NCBI GenBank assembly: GCA_963965975.1
Contig: OZ014414.1
Location: forward strand, 6,733,501-6,797,500
Direction: 5' to 3'
Origin: Xestospongia bergquistia
Lineage: Eukaryota > Porifera > Demospongiae > Haplosclerida > Petrosiidae
DNA length: 64,000 nucleotides
Numbering within the stretch: position 1 is the stretch's first letter; every line of letters begins with the position of its first letter. Positions 1-10,423 of this stretch are shown here, piece after piece. The notes below the pieces were generated by a model. The model was given only the letters and a program-made list of their open reading frames with translations, did no database searches and was not told where the DNA came from. The position numbers and the translations under genes were made by a program.

Positions 1-18
1 ATTGATAATTGTAGCACA
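1..18 (+). pseudogene. 5' side of an FReD exon split by the LTR element
   Basis: These 18 bases match the coding sequence of the intact fibrinogen-like gene at 28268-28285 with a few substitutions, and the match resumes at 4301 after the retrotransposon. The window therefore opens inside an exon of an FReD gene copy that was interrupted by insertion. Nothing more of its 5' part is visible. Confidence 0.8.
14..18. other. Target-site duplication of LTR element (left copy)
   Basis: GCACA immediately before the left LTR is repeated as GCACA at 4301-4305, immediately after the right LTR. A 5-bp duplication is usual for Ty3/gypsy integrases. The undisturbed gene reads through the site once. Confidence 0.9.
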
Positions 19-199
19 TGTAGTATTTGACGAAGTATATCTTTTAACAACAATCACAATTATATATATATCAAATCACAAAATCAGTTACTTAAATAGT
101 AAAGTATACATTCCACAGATATAACACATTAGTACTGTCCTATAACACATTTACACATAAGTTAACACATTTGTAACAATGCTTTACAGTTATGCCACA
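19..199 (-). repeat. 3' LTR (left end on plus strand)
   Basis: 181 bp, same sequence as 4120-4300 as far as can be read by eye. Very short for a gypsy LTR and AT-rich, with a (TA) run and several ATAACACAT-like repeats. Confidence 0.93.
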
Positions 200-212
200 T
201 CTCCCTTTCTTT
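200..212 (-). other. Polypurine tract
   Basis: On the minus strand AAAGAAAGGGAGA directly abuts the 3' LTR, the expected place for the plus-strand primer of reverse transcription. It lies just past the stop codon of gag-pol. Confidence 0.85.
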
Positions 213-217
213 GGTGG

Positions 218-3200
218 TCAATAGTAACTGACTACATTGCCGAATCTTTCCGGAGGATGAATGACTGTCCCAGTTCTTGATCTTGTCATTATAGGCCTTG
301 GTAATGGTTCTTCTACAATGTCACTGTCTCCAGAGGTTGGTGCTTGATCAGTGTTGTCATCATGAGTTACTGAGTTCCTTAACTCCAGGCCGGGTGATGG
401 GTTCAGGTGACGACGATTCCTTCGAAGCAAACCTGATGGTGTCTTGATGATATAAGAGCGCGGAGTGCCATGTTGCTTCATAACTCGTCCGGGTATAATG
501 GTCGTCCCAGTATTAACCCACACTGGTGAGTCATTTGGTATTGGTGGTAATGGTCTTGCTTTGTGTCGGCGGTCGTATTCTTGTTGTTGTTTCTTCTTGA
601 AAGCTTCATTTAATCGGGAGAAATTACCAATGTATGACCATTGGGGTTTTAACTGATCTATTGTCTGAGGAAGGTTTGCTCTCAGTTTTCGACCCATACA
701 TAACTCAGCAGGACTTAGTCCACACCATGACATAGGGGTGCTTCTATAGACTAGTAGTGACATAAATGGGTCATCTGTCTTGTGTAATATATTCTTCAAT
801 GTCTGGACTGTTCTTTCTGCTTGTCCATTGCTTTGTGAAAAGATGGGACTACTGGTAATGTGGTCAAATCCATATAGCTTTGCGAACTCGGCAAATTCCA
901 TGGAGCTATATTGAGGTCCGTTGTCACTTCTTACACGCTCTGGTATACCATGACGAGCAAATACCTTCTTGAGGGCCATAATTATCCCCTGAGATGTAGT
1001 TGATGTTAAGCGGGCGATTTCCGGATATCTTGAGAAGTAATCAACTACTACCAAATAAATGCTGTTCTTAAAAGTGAATAAGTCAGTCCCAACTTCCTGC
1101 CATGGGTATTCTGGTAGTTTGGTAGGGATTAGCGGTTCATGCTTCAGTGTGAATCGTTTTGTACATTCTTGGCAACTTTTCACTAGCTCAACAATTTCTT
1201 TGGAAAGTCCTGGCCACCATACTGCCATCCTGGCTCTTGCTCGACATCTTTCAATTCCTTGATGTCCTCGGTGGATTTTGTCCAATGTTTCTTTCCGGAG
1301 ACTTTTTGGAACTACTATGCGAGTATTATACAGAAGTAATCCATCACCAATTGTGAAGTGGGCTTGATGTTCATGATATTGTTGCATTTCCATGTTCAAT
1401 TGAGATTTCCGAGGCCACCCCTGCTGGCAATACTTGATAACAGTTTGACAAATTTGATCAGCCCTTTGTGCCATTCGGTAGTGATGAAGTCGTTGCTTAC
1501 TGGCAGGTAAGTCGGAGATCACTACTTCCATCAATGACTCAGTTCTGTCTTGTGAGTTTTTGTCTGTTTCTTCCCACTTTGGTGCTCTTGAAAGGGTGTC
1601 TGCTGTGTATAAGAGTTTGCCCGGTACATGTTGAATTGCATAATTGAAGCGAGTGAGTCGTATCCTGAACCTAAGTATCCTGGGAGGAAGGTTGTCTAAT
1701 TGTTTTGTTCCCAGTAATGAAATCAATGGTTTGTGGTCTGTTTCAATCAGAAATTGCATACCTAACAGATATGTCGAAAACCTTTCGCATGCCCAGGTGA
1801 TGGCCAATGCCTCCTTCTCCACTTGGGCATATCTCTTTTCAGTTTCAGATAGTGAGCGAGAGGCATAAGCAACTGGTCTCCACGATTGTTGTTGCTTCTG
1901 CAGAAGAACTGCTCCTACCCCATACGAGGAAGAATCTGCACTGACCTTTGTTTCTGCTTCCATGTTGTATGGTACTAGTGTTGTGAGCTTTGATAGTTCT
2001 TCCTTAATTTGGGAAAATGCTACGTTCTGTGGTGACTCCCATCTCCAGAGGTTCCTTTTTCCTAGAAGTTCTCTCAGTGGGTGGGTGAGTTCAGCTAATC
2101 GAGGTGTAAATTTTCCTAATTGATTCACCATGCCTAGGAACCTTCTCAACTCTGTGACGTCCTTTGGGGGTTTCATCTTGTTAATTGCATCAGTTTTCTG
2201 AGGGTCTGGGTGTACCCCGTGTTTGTCAACTACATGACCTAGAAAAGTTAAACTACTTTTACTAAACTCACATTTTTCAGGATTGAGTGTGACTCCTGAC
2301 TTCTGAATCCTCTTGAGCACTGCTTCGAGACGGATATCATGTTCTTCCTGTGTTTTGCCGTACACCAAGATGTCATCAATAAGGCATAATGCTCCCTCTA
2401 GTCCTGCCAAGACTTTTGACATCTGCTTCTGGAAATGTTCCGGAGCACTTGTGATCCCGAAAGGTAGTTTATTAAAACAATACCTCCCCATTGGCGTTAT
2501 AAAGGTAGTTAATAGTCTTGACTCCTTTTCCAACGGTATCTGCCAGAACCCACTGTTAGCATCTAGTTTACTAAAAACAGTGGCACCTGATAATTGAGCT
2601 AGAAGATCGTCAATTTTTGGAAGTGGGTGAACTTCCCTGAGGACGCTTTCATTCAATGGTCGTAAGTCAACGCATATACGAATCGAGCCATTCCTTTTGG
2701 GTACAGCAACCATACCAGCACACCATGGTGTTGGTTCGTCCACTTTTGATATAACTCCCAGAGACTCCATGCGTTCCAATTCTTTTTGGATTTTACTTCG
2801 ATATTGTAGTGGGACTTGTCTTGGAGTGAACAAGGCATGTGGTTTGGCATCGTCTTTTAATTTGATGGAGTACTCCTCTCCAAATGATCCCAATCCAGTA
2901 AACACCGATGGATATTTCTCAAATAGTTGAGTCTTTTGGTCAATAACAGCATCAGTTCTTGCAGCTATCTTGAGTGCCATGATTGCTGGTAACCCCAATA
3001 AATTGGTCTTCAGCCCCCTAACGACAAAAATGAGTTGCTCAGATTGTTTCTTACCATATTTCACTTTTCCCCTAAATTGACCTATAGTTTTGAGTGTGTG
3101 ATGTGACGGTCCATACAGGATCTTAGATGTTGGTTGTAGGTTCACCTTTCTTAGTCCCTGATAATCTTTTTCTGACATTGCTGTCACCTCTGCTCCAGTG

Positions 3201-4120
3201 TCTACCTTGAACTGCAGCTTGGTGCCATTGACCTCTATTCTGGCTTTCCAATATTCATTGGCATCTGATATTAGTGTGTCCAAAAATACTGTGTCTAATT
3301 CCATTTCGTTGGGACTCGAGTGAGTATTAACTTCTCCCACAACCTTAGAGTAACAGCATGAACTATAATGTCCTTTCTTGTTACACCGATGACATGTTGC
3401 CTCCTTTGCCGGGCACTTGTGTTTTTGATGTCCTTTACCACAGCGAGAACACTCTGCATTTCTTGACTTCGCCTTTTCTCTTCCACTGCGTGGTTCTTTT
3501 ATTTTACTGAATCTCTTCCCTCCTCTGACTTGGTCTACAGCTACATGAGCGCCTGAACCTTGTTCGTCTTTGTTTAGTGTTTGCTGCTGCTCCTTGACAG
3601 CTTCTCGTTGACGTACAGCTTTCTTAGCCGATTCTAAGGTGAGCTTCGGGTCTAGCTGTAGCCGTTCTGACAGCACTGTGTCTCTGATACCTACCACTAG
3701 TCTGTCGCGTATCATCTCCTCTTTCATCGCCCCATACTCACAGTCTTCCGCTAGCTTGTAGAGCTCCATAATGTATCGCTCGGAGGTTTCCCCCGGCGCT
3801 TGATTACGCCGATTAAAGCGAGCTCTCTCGAAGATAACATTTTTCCTTACTTTGAAGAAGGATTCGAAAGTTTCGATGATTCCATCGTAGGAAGTCATAG
3901 CCTCCTCGCTTGGTACTCCTGTCGAGTCCAGTATGCCTTGTGATTCTTCTCCAAGGCAATACAGAAGAGTGCTGACTTGCCGTTTCTCGTCTTCTTGCGC
4001 AAGCCCAGAGGCGATACGGAATTGCTCAAAGCGACGTTTCCACTTTGGCCATTCTTCAGGATTCCTGAAGTTGAAAGGGTCAGGAGGAGAGAGATGTAGT
4101 TGGGCCATCGCTGCCACCAT
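218..4120 (-). CDS. Ty3/gypsy gag-pol polyprotein
   Basis: A single 1300-codon frame. Residues ~1-220 form a gag-like region. At ~225-260 there are two zinc knuckles, the first shortened (CX2CX3HX4C), the second near-canonical. An aspartic protease has the DTG motif near 307. The reverse transcriptase spans ~430-640, with LIDD in place of the usual YxDD near 580. RNase H follows from ~727 (DSS..E..D). The integrase has an HHCC zinc-binding region at ~950-990 and a DD35E core: D in GTDLF ~1012, D in SDNG ~1065, E in QAERT ~1101, with exactly 35 residues between the last two. The C-terminus is a short chromatin/DNA-binding-like tail. Gag and pol are fused without a frameshift. The first ATG straddles the LTR/internal border; the next ATG is four codons later and could be the real start. 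Confidence 0.95.
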   Translation of the reverse strand: MVAAMAQLHLSPPDPFNFRNPEEWPKWKRRFEQFRIASGLAQEDEKRQVSTLLYCLGEESQGILDSTGVPSEEAMTSYDGIIETFESFFKVRKNVIFERARFNRRNQAPGETSERYIMELYKLAEDCEYGAMKEEMIRDRLVVGIRDTVLSERLQLDPKLTLESAKKAVRQREAVKEQQQTLNKDEQGSGAHVAVDQVRGGKRFSKIKEPRSGREKAKSRNAECSRCGKGHQKHKCPAKEATCHRCNKKGHYSSCCYSKVVGEVNTHSSPNEMELDTVFLDTLISDANEYWKARIEVNGTKLQFKVDTGAEVTAMSEKDYQGLRKVNLQPTSKILYGPSHHTLKTIGQFRGKVKYGKKQSEQLIFVVRGLKTNLLGLPAIMALKIAARTDAVIDQKTQLFEKYPSVFTGLGSFGEEYSIKLKDDAKPHALFTPRQVPLQYRSKIQKELERMESLGVISKVDEPTPWCAGMVAVPKRNGSIRICVDLRPLNESVLREVHPLPKIDDLLAQLSGATVFSKLDANSGFWQIPLEKESRLLTTFITPMGRYCFNKLPFGITSAPEHFQKQMSKVLAGLEGALCLIDDILVYGKTQEEHDIRLEAVLKRIQKSGVTLNPEKCEFSKSSLTFLGHVVDKHGVHPDPQKTDAINKMKPPKDVTELRRFLGMVNQLGKFTPRLAELTHPLRELLGKRNLWRWESPQNVAFSQIKEELSKLTTLVPYNMEAETKVSADSSSYGVGAVLLQKQQQSWRPVAYASRSLSETEKRYAQVEKEALAITWACERFSTYLLGMQFLIETDHKPLISLLGTKQLDNLPPRILRFRIRLTRFNYAIQHVPGKLLYTADTLSRAPKWEETDKNSQDRTESLMEVVISDLPASKQRLHHYRMAQRADQICQTVIKYCQQGWPRKSQLNMEMQQYHEHQAHFTIGDGLLLYNTRIVVPKSLRKETLDKIHRGHQGIERCRARARMAVWWPGLSKEIVELVKSCQECTKRFTLKHEPLIPTKLPEYPWQEVGTDLFTFKNSIYLVVVDYFSRYPEIARLTSTTSQGIIMALKKVFARHGIPERVRSDNGPQYSSMEFAEFAKLYGFDHITSSPIFSQSNGQAERTVQTLKNILHKTDDPFMSLLVYRSTPMSWCGLSPAELCMGRKLRANLPQTIDQLKPQWSYIGNFSRLNEAFKKKQQQEYDRRHKARPLPPIPNDSPVWVNTGTTIIPGRVMKQHGTPRSYIIKTPSGLLRRNRRHLNPSPGLELRNSVTHDDNTDQAPTSGDSDIVEEPLPRPIMTRSRTGTVIHPPERFGNVVSYY
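4102..4119 (-). promoter_or_regulatory. Primer-binding site candidate
   Basis: Immediately downstream of the 5' LTR the minus strand reads TGGTGGCAGCGATGG, which resembles the complement of an initiator-tRNA-Met 3' end (TGGTAGCAGAGGATGG) with one substitution and one indel-like difference. The match is by eye against the general tRNA pattern, so the exact tRNA is unproven. Confidence 0.6.
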
Positions 4121-4300
4121 GTAGTATTTGACGAAGTATATCTTTTAACAACAATCACAATTATATATATATCAAATCACAAAATCAGTTACTTAAATAG
4201 TAAAGTATACATTCCACAGATATAACACATTAGTACTGTCCTATAACACATTTACACATAAGTTAACACATTTGTAACAATGCTTTACAGTTATGCCACA
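4120..4300 (-). repeat. 5' LTR
   Basis: 181 bp, read as identical to the left LTR. Its last base supplies the A of the first gag ATG. The copies of this LTR at 8451-8631 and 12782-12962 belong to the tandem repeat units, not to separate insertions. Confidence 0.93.
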
Positions 4301-4728
4301 GCACATATGTTGATGGTGTTACTATTACTTATGGCAGTAATCCTCGAAAACATATCTGGACTTATGCTTGTGGTGCGAGAGAGACAGTTGAAGGAAATGA
4401 CTTAATTCGTCAATATAATTGTCCATGTAATAATGGTAGTAATGGTACATATGTACCAGAGTGGGTAGGTAGTGATTACTGTTGTGAATCTGGATTATAT
4501 TCAGTACAATTTGCGCAAATCATCTTATACTCTAATGATACATTGTGGGATGGTCAACAATGTAATGGAAATGAAGGACCATGTTGTACTAATCCTAAGA
4601 TGCCATGGTTTATAAAGGATATCAATGAGACTACCACTGAAGATATTGAATTAAGAATGTGTGGTAGTGAAAATCCATCAAATAATGAAGATACTCCACT
4701 GGACATCATTGAACTTTATATTCGCTAA
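4301..4728 (+). pseudogene. 3' end of FReD gene copy, downstream of the insertion
   Basis: From 4303 the frame reads without stops to TAA at 4726-4728 and matches the C-terminal ~140 residues of the intact FReD protein (27523-28707), including the WDGQQC, GPCCTNPK and PWFIKDIN motifs. It was a live gene end until the LTR element inserted 5' of it. No start codon remains, because the ATG-like beginning of the nearest open frame is an internal TTG. Confidence 0.85.
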
Positions 4729-6092
4729 CTGCTTTACATTTTCATGCTTTTATGCTTATTTGCTTATTTTACTGATGATTATAATTTGCATTGTATGGTG
4801 CTCTAAACAATTATGTTTTCTAAATAGCCATTTACATGTAATTAATCTAATTACAAAACTTCATATAGACTGTATTTGTGTTAAGTTTCCATTTTATTGA
4901 AGACATAATTTGAGGTTAAGACATATCATAAACCTGTGTATTAATTGCACAATAACATTAATTTAATATAATAAATGAATTATAAATAAACATATACATA
5001 TGTATGGATAATATGTAACAAGTCTTCCAAAGCAATCTTATGACCATCTGACATACACAGATAATAGCATAGTAGGTACAATTATTTCTTACCATTCTAT
5101 AGTCTCCACAGACTCTGTTGCTAATAGTATAACCCTTTGAAGTTTTATTCAATGTTTCATTGTGAAGTCAGTATCATCCACAACAATTATATGATGATTT
5201 CTTCGATTTTAATTTTGTTTAATTTTGCTCACTATGTAAGTTGTTGGCAAGTTGTTCCTTTAATAACCAACAAAGTATACAATGAGTAATTCATGTAAAT
5301 TCTATATTCCATAGTAATTCACCCATGTAAAGTACTAACTTATTGTTAAAATGACATATTATTTTTTACAGTGTAATAAGCATGTAGTATAAATGTGACA
5401 ACACCCACAAACTTTTTATATCTCTTTCCTTACACTATTGTCAATGTACATGTACACAAAGAGTTATGTCCTTGTACTTCTCAAATTGCAATAGGAAATT
5501 ACTATACTATTGATATCATTAAAGGATTTAAATGGAAATATAAAGTATCTATAATGTATGCTTGTATATGTAGTTACCAAAACTACAAGACTATATATCT
5601 TAACTTTGTTTACTTAAACCAAATTTAGAAATTAACTTTTAAACTATTAATTCATAAGTATTTAAACCAAGGTCGCTAATGCCATCAGTAGTTCTCTACA
5701 ATGGATGAATAGAAATTGAAATAACTGAGACCAAGCAGTTGCAAAAAATGTCACAGTCAACAAAGAACTATTAAATAACATCAGACAAAACTCAACACAA
5801 ATGACTCAAAATAACAGTATAAAATAACAATGTGACTACCAAAACTCACTCACTCATTAACTGACTGAAATACAAAAACAAAAGATTTAAATACAAAACT
5901 AACTTGTGAATATTAATAAGTAGTAAGTTAATAAGGCTGGATATGTCAGAAATAGATCAGTGAAATGGTGCTTACTATTGAGTGATCCATATATACATGA
6001 ATGAATAGATCTACAGATATTATTGTAACATAATCAATATAAACTGTAATTTGATCTTTAAACCTCGAAAATTTCTAAAAATATCAGATATT
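4729..6092 (+). repeat. FReD 3' flank, copy F1
   Basis: AT-rich non-coding sequence after the FReD stop. The same block recurs at 9060-10423, 13391-14924, 23754-25605 and 28708-30839. Small open frames in it are not conserved between copies. Two stretches look like decayed exons on the minus strand (around 5088-5200 and 6020-6092); see the entries in the longer copy at 23.7-25.1 kb. Confidence 0.8.
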
Positions 6093-8451
6093 CCTAACAG
6101 ATATGTCGAAAACCTTTCGCATGCCCAGGTGATGGCCAATGCCTCCTTCTCCACTTGGGCGTATCTCTTTTCAGTTTCAGATAGTGAGCGAGAGGCATAA
6201 GCAACTGGTCTCCACGATTGTTGTTGCTTCTGCAGAAGAACTGCTCCTACCCCATACGAGGAAGAATCTGCACTGACCTTTGTTTCTGCTTCCATGTTGT
6301 ATGGTACTAGTGTTGTGAGCTTTGATAGTTCTTCCTTAATTTGGGAAAATGCTACGTTCTGTGGTGACTCCCATCTCCAGAGGTTCCTTTTTCCTAGAAG
6401 TTCTCTCAGTGGGTGGGTGAGTTCAGCTAATCGAGGTGTAAATTTTCCTAATTGATTCACCATGCCTAGGAACCTTCTCAACTCTGTGACGTCCTTTGGG
6501 GGTTTCATCTTGTTAATTGCATCAGTTTTCTGAGGGTCTGGGTGTACCCCGTGTTTGTCAACTACATGACCTAGAAAAGTTAACTACTTTTACTAAACTC
6601 ACATTTTTCAGGATTGAGTGTGACTCCTGACTTCTGAATCCTCTTGAGCACTGCTTCGAGACGGATATCATGTTCTTCCTGTGTTTTGCCGTACACCAAG
6701 ATGTCATCAATAAGGCATAATGCTCCCTCTAGTCCTGCCAAGACTTTTGACATCTGCTTCTGGAAATGTTCCGGAGCACTTGTGATCCCGAAAGGTAGTT
6801 TATTAAAACAATACCTCCCCATTGGCGTTATAAAGGTAGTTAATAGTCTTGACTCCTTTTCCAACGGTATCTGCCAGAACCCACTGTTAGCATCTAGTTT
6901 ACTAAAAACAGTGGCACCTGATAATTGAGCTAGAAGATCGTCAATTTTTGGAAGTGGGTGAACTTCCCTGAGGACGCTTTCATTCAATGGTCGTAAGTCA
7001 ACGCATATACGAATCGAGCCATTCCTTTTGGGTACAGCAACCATACCAGCACACCATGGTGTTGGTTCGTCCACTTTTGATATAACTCCCAGAGACTCCA
7101 TGCGTTCCAATTCTTTTTGGATTTTACTTCGATATTGTAGTGGGACTTGTCTTGGAGTGAACAAGGCATGTGGTTTGGCATCGTCTTTTAATTTGATGGA
7201 GTACTCCTCTCCAAATGATCCCAATCCAGTAAACACCGATGGATATTTCTCAAATAGTTGAGTCTTTTGGTCAATAACAGCATCAGTTCTTGCAGCTATC
7301 TTGAGTGCCATGATTGCTGGTAACCCCAATAAATTGGTCTTCAGCCCCCTAACGACAAAAATGAGTTGCTCAGATTGTTTCTTACCATATTTCACTTTTC
7401 CCCTAAATTGACCTATAGTTTTGAGTGTGTGATGTGACGGTCCATACAGGATCTTAGATGTTGGTTGTAGGTTCACCTTTCTTAGTCCCTGATAATCTTT
7501 TTCTGACATTGCTGTCACCTCTGCTCCAGTGTCTACCTTGAACTGCAGCTTGGTGCCATTGACCTCTATTCTGGCTTTCCAATATTCATTGGCATCTGAT
7601 ATTAGTGTGTCCAAAAATACTGTGTCTAATTCCATTTCGTTGGGACTCGAGTGAGTATTAACTTCTCCCACAACCTTAGAGTAACAGCATGAACTATAAT
7701 GTCCTTTCTTGTTACACCGATGACATGTTGCCTCCTTTGCCGGGCACTTGTGTTTTTGATGTCCTTTACCACAGCGAGAACACTCTGCATTTCTTGACTT
7801 CGCCTTTTCTCTTCCACTGCGTGGTTCTTTTATTTTACTGAATCTCTTCCCTCCTCTGACTTGGTCTACAGCTACATGAGCGCCTGCACCTTGTTCGTCT
7901 TTGTTTAGTGTTTGCTGCTGCTCCTTGACAGCTTCTCGTTGACGTACAGCTTTCTTAGCCGATTCTAAGGTGAGCTTCGGGTCTAGCTGTAGCCGTTCTG
8001 ACAGCACTGTGTCTCTGATACCTACCACTAGTCTGTCGCGTATCATCTCCTCTTTCATCGCCCCATACTCACAGTCTTCCGCTAGCTTGTAGAGCTCCAT
8101 AATGTATCGCTCGGAGGTTTCCCCCGGCGCTTGATTACGCCGATTAAAGCGAGCTCTCTCGAAGATAACATTTTTCCTTACTTTGAAGAAGGATTCGAAA
8201 GTTTCGATGATTCCATCGTAGGAAGTCATAGCCTCCTCGCTTGGTACTCCTGTCGAGTCCAGTATGCCTTGTGATTCTTCTCCAAGGCAATACAGAAGAG
8301 TGCTGACTTGCCGTTTCTCGTCTTCTTGCGCAAGCCCAGAGGCGATACGGAATTGCTCAAAGCGACGTTTCCACTTTGGCCATTCTTCAGGATTCCTGAA
8401 GTTGAAAGGGTCAGGAGGAGAGAGATGTAGTTGGGCCATCGCTGCCACCAT
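6093..8451 (-). pseudogene. Frameshifted gag-pol, copy 2
   Basis: The frame is open for 623 codons (8451 down to 6580), then broken by a 1-nt deletion near 6582 in the RT thumb region. The remaining RT/RNase H frame stays open from 6508 but runs off the element at 6093 into host flank, adding about 23 unrelated codons before a stop. One substitution (Ser to Ala, 7887) distinguishes it from copies 1 and 3. Confidence 0.9.
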
Positions 8452-8631
8452 GTAGTATTTGACGAAGTATATCTTTTAACAACAATCACAATTATATATA
8501 TATCAAATCACAAAATCAGTTACTTAAATAGTAAAGTATACATTCCACAGATATAACACATTAGTACTGTCCTATAACACATTTACACATAAGTTAACAC
8601 ATTTGTAACAATGCTTTACAGTTATGCCACA
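6093..8631 (-). mobile_element. Truncated gypsy copy 2 (tandem unit)
   Basis: Carries the 5' LTR (8451-8631), gag, protease, RT and the start of RNase H. Everything 3' of the RNase H breakpoint is missing, including integrase and 3' LTR. It arose by tandem repetition of a chimeric unit and not by a new insertion, since its right border is identical to the original, including the TSD-like GCACA. Confidence 0.92.
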
Positions 8632-9059
8632 GCACATATGTTGATGGTGTTACTATTACTTATGGCAGTAATCCTCGAAAACATATCTGGACTTATGCTT
8701 GTGGTGCGAGAGAGACAGTTGAAGGAAATGACTTAATTCGTCAATATAATTGTCCATGTAATAATGGTAGTAATGGTACATATGTACCAGAGTGGGTAGG
8801 TAGTGATTACTGTTGTGAATCTGGATTATATTCAGTACAATTTGCGCAAATCATCTTATACTCTAATGATACATTGTGGGATGGTCAACAATGTAATGGA
8901 AATGAAGGACCATGTTGTACTAATCCTAAGATGCCATGGTTTATAAAGGATATCAATGAGACTACCACTGAAGATATTGAATTAAGAATGTGTGGTAGTG
9001 AAAATCCATCAAATAATGAAGATACTCCACTGGACATCATTGAACTTTATATTCGCTAA
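8632..9059 (+). pseudogene. FReD 3' exon fragment, tandem copy 2
   Basis: Duplicate of 4301-4728, with the same open frame to TAA at 9057-9059. It lacks any upstream exon or start because it follows directly on the 5' LTR of the truncated element. Confidence 0.85.
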
Positions 9060-10423
9060 CTGCTTTACATTTTCATGCTTTTATGCTTATTTGCTTATTT
9101 TACTGATGATTATAATTTGCATTGTATGGTGCTCTAAACAATTATGTTTTCTAAATAGCCATTTACATGTAATTAATCTAATTACAAAACTTCATATAGA
9201 CTGTATTTGTGTTAAGTTTCCATTTTATTGAAGACATAATTTGAGGTTAAGACATATCATAAACCTGTGTATTAATTGCACAATAACATTAATTTAATAT
9301 AATAAATGAATTATAAATAAACATATACATATGTATGGATAATATGTAACAAGTCTTCCAAAGCAATCTTATGACCATCTGACATACACAGATAATAGCA
9401 TAGTAGGTACAATTATTTCTTACCATTCTATAGTCTCCACAGACTCTGTTGCTAATAGTATAACCCTTTGAAGTTTTATTCAATGTTTCATTGTGAAGTC
9501 AGTATCATCCACAACAATTATATGATGATTTCTTCGATTTTAATTTTGTTTAATTTTGCTCACTATGTAAGTTGTTGGCAAGTTGTTCCTTTAATAACCA
9601 ACAAAGTATACAATGAGTAATTCATGTAAATTCTATATTCCATAGTAATTCACCCATGTAAAGTACTAACTTATTGTTAAAATGACATATTATTTTTTAC
9701 AGTGTAATAAGCATGTAGTATAAATGTGACAACACCCACAAACTTTTTATATCTCTTTCCTTACACTATTGTCAATGTACATGTACACAAAGAGTTATGT
9801 CCTTGTACTTCTCAAATTGCAATAGGAAATTACTATACTATTGATATCATTAAAGGATTTAAATGGAAATATAAAGTATCTATAATGTATGCTTGTATAT
9901 GTAGTTACCAAAACTACAAGACTATATATCTTAACTTTGTTTACTTAAACCAAATTTAGAAATTAACTTTTAAACTATTAATTCATAAGTATTTAAACCA
10001 AGGTCGCTAATGCCATCAGTAGTTCTCTACAATGGATGAATAGAAATTGAAATAACTGAGACCAAGCAGTTGCAAAAAATGTCACAGTCAACAAAGAACT
10101 ATTAAATAACATCAGACAAAACTCAACACAAATGACTCAAAATAACAGTATAAAATAACAATGTGACTACCAAAACTCACTCACTCATTAACTGACTGAA
10201 ATACAAAAACAAAAGATTTAAATACAAAACTAACTTGTGAATATTAATAAGTAGTAAGTTAATAAGGCTGGATATGTCAGAAATAGATCAGTGAAATGGT
10301 GCTTACTATTGAGTGATCCATATATACATGAATGAATAGATCTACAGATATTATTGTAACATAATCAATATAAACTGTAATTTGATCTTTAAACCTCGAA
10401 AATTTCTAAAAATATCAGATATT
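9060..10423 (+). repeat. FReD 3' flank, copy F2
   Basis: Duplicate of 4729-6092 within tandem unit 2. No gene is supported here beyond the possible minus-strand exon relics described for the flank family. Confidence 0.8.

Larger units (their letters stand above)
19..4300 (-). mobile_element. Complete Ty3/gypsy LTR retrotransposon
   Basis: A 4282-bp element read on the minus strand, with two LTRs of 181 bp that appear identical by eye (19-199 and 4120-4300), each starting TG and ending CA on the plus strand. It has a primer-binding-site candidate next to the 5' LTR, a purine tract next to the 3' LTR, one uninterrupted gag-pol frame and a 5-bp TSD. Domain order protease-RT-RNaseH-integrase defines Ty3/gypsy; no envelope frame is present. 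Identical LTRs and an open frame indicate a recent insertion. It lies inside a fibrinogen-like exon, so it knocked out that gene copy. Confidence 0.95.

Noticed and set aside
4543-4728. Separate 61-aa gene (also 8874 and 13205)
   Set aside because: Its start is a TTG inside the FReD C-terminal coding stretch; it is part of the broken FReD exon.
5395-5628. 77-codon plus-strand frame repeated in the FReD flanks
   Set aside because: Hydrophobic/AT-biased composition, disrupted in the 29.3-kb copy, no domain; treated as non-coding flank.
8451-8631. Independent solo LTRs (8451-8631 and 12782-12962)
   Set aside because: Both flanks match the tandem unit, so they are copies of the 5' LTR made by duplication, not insertions.
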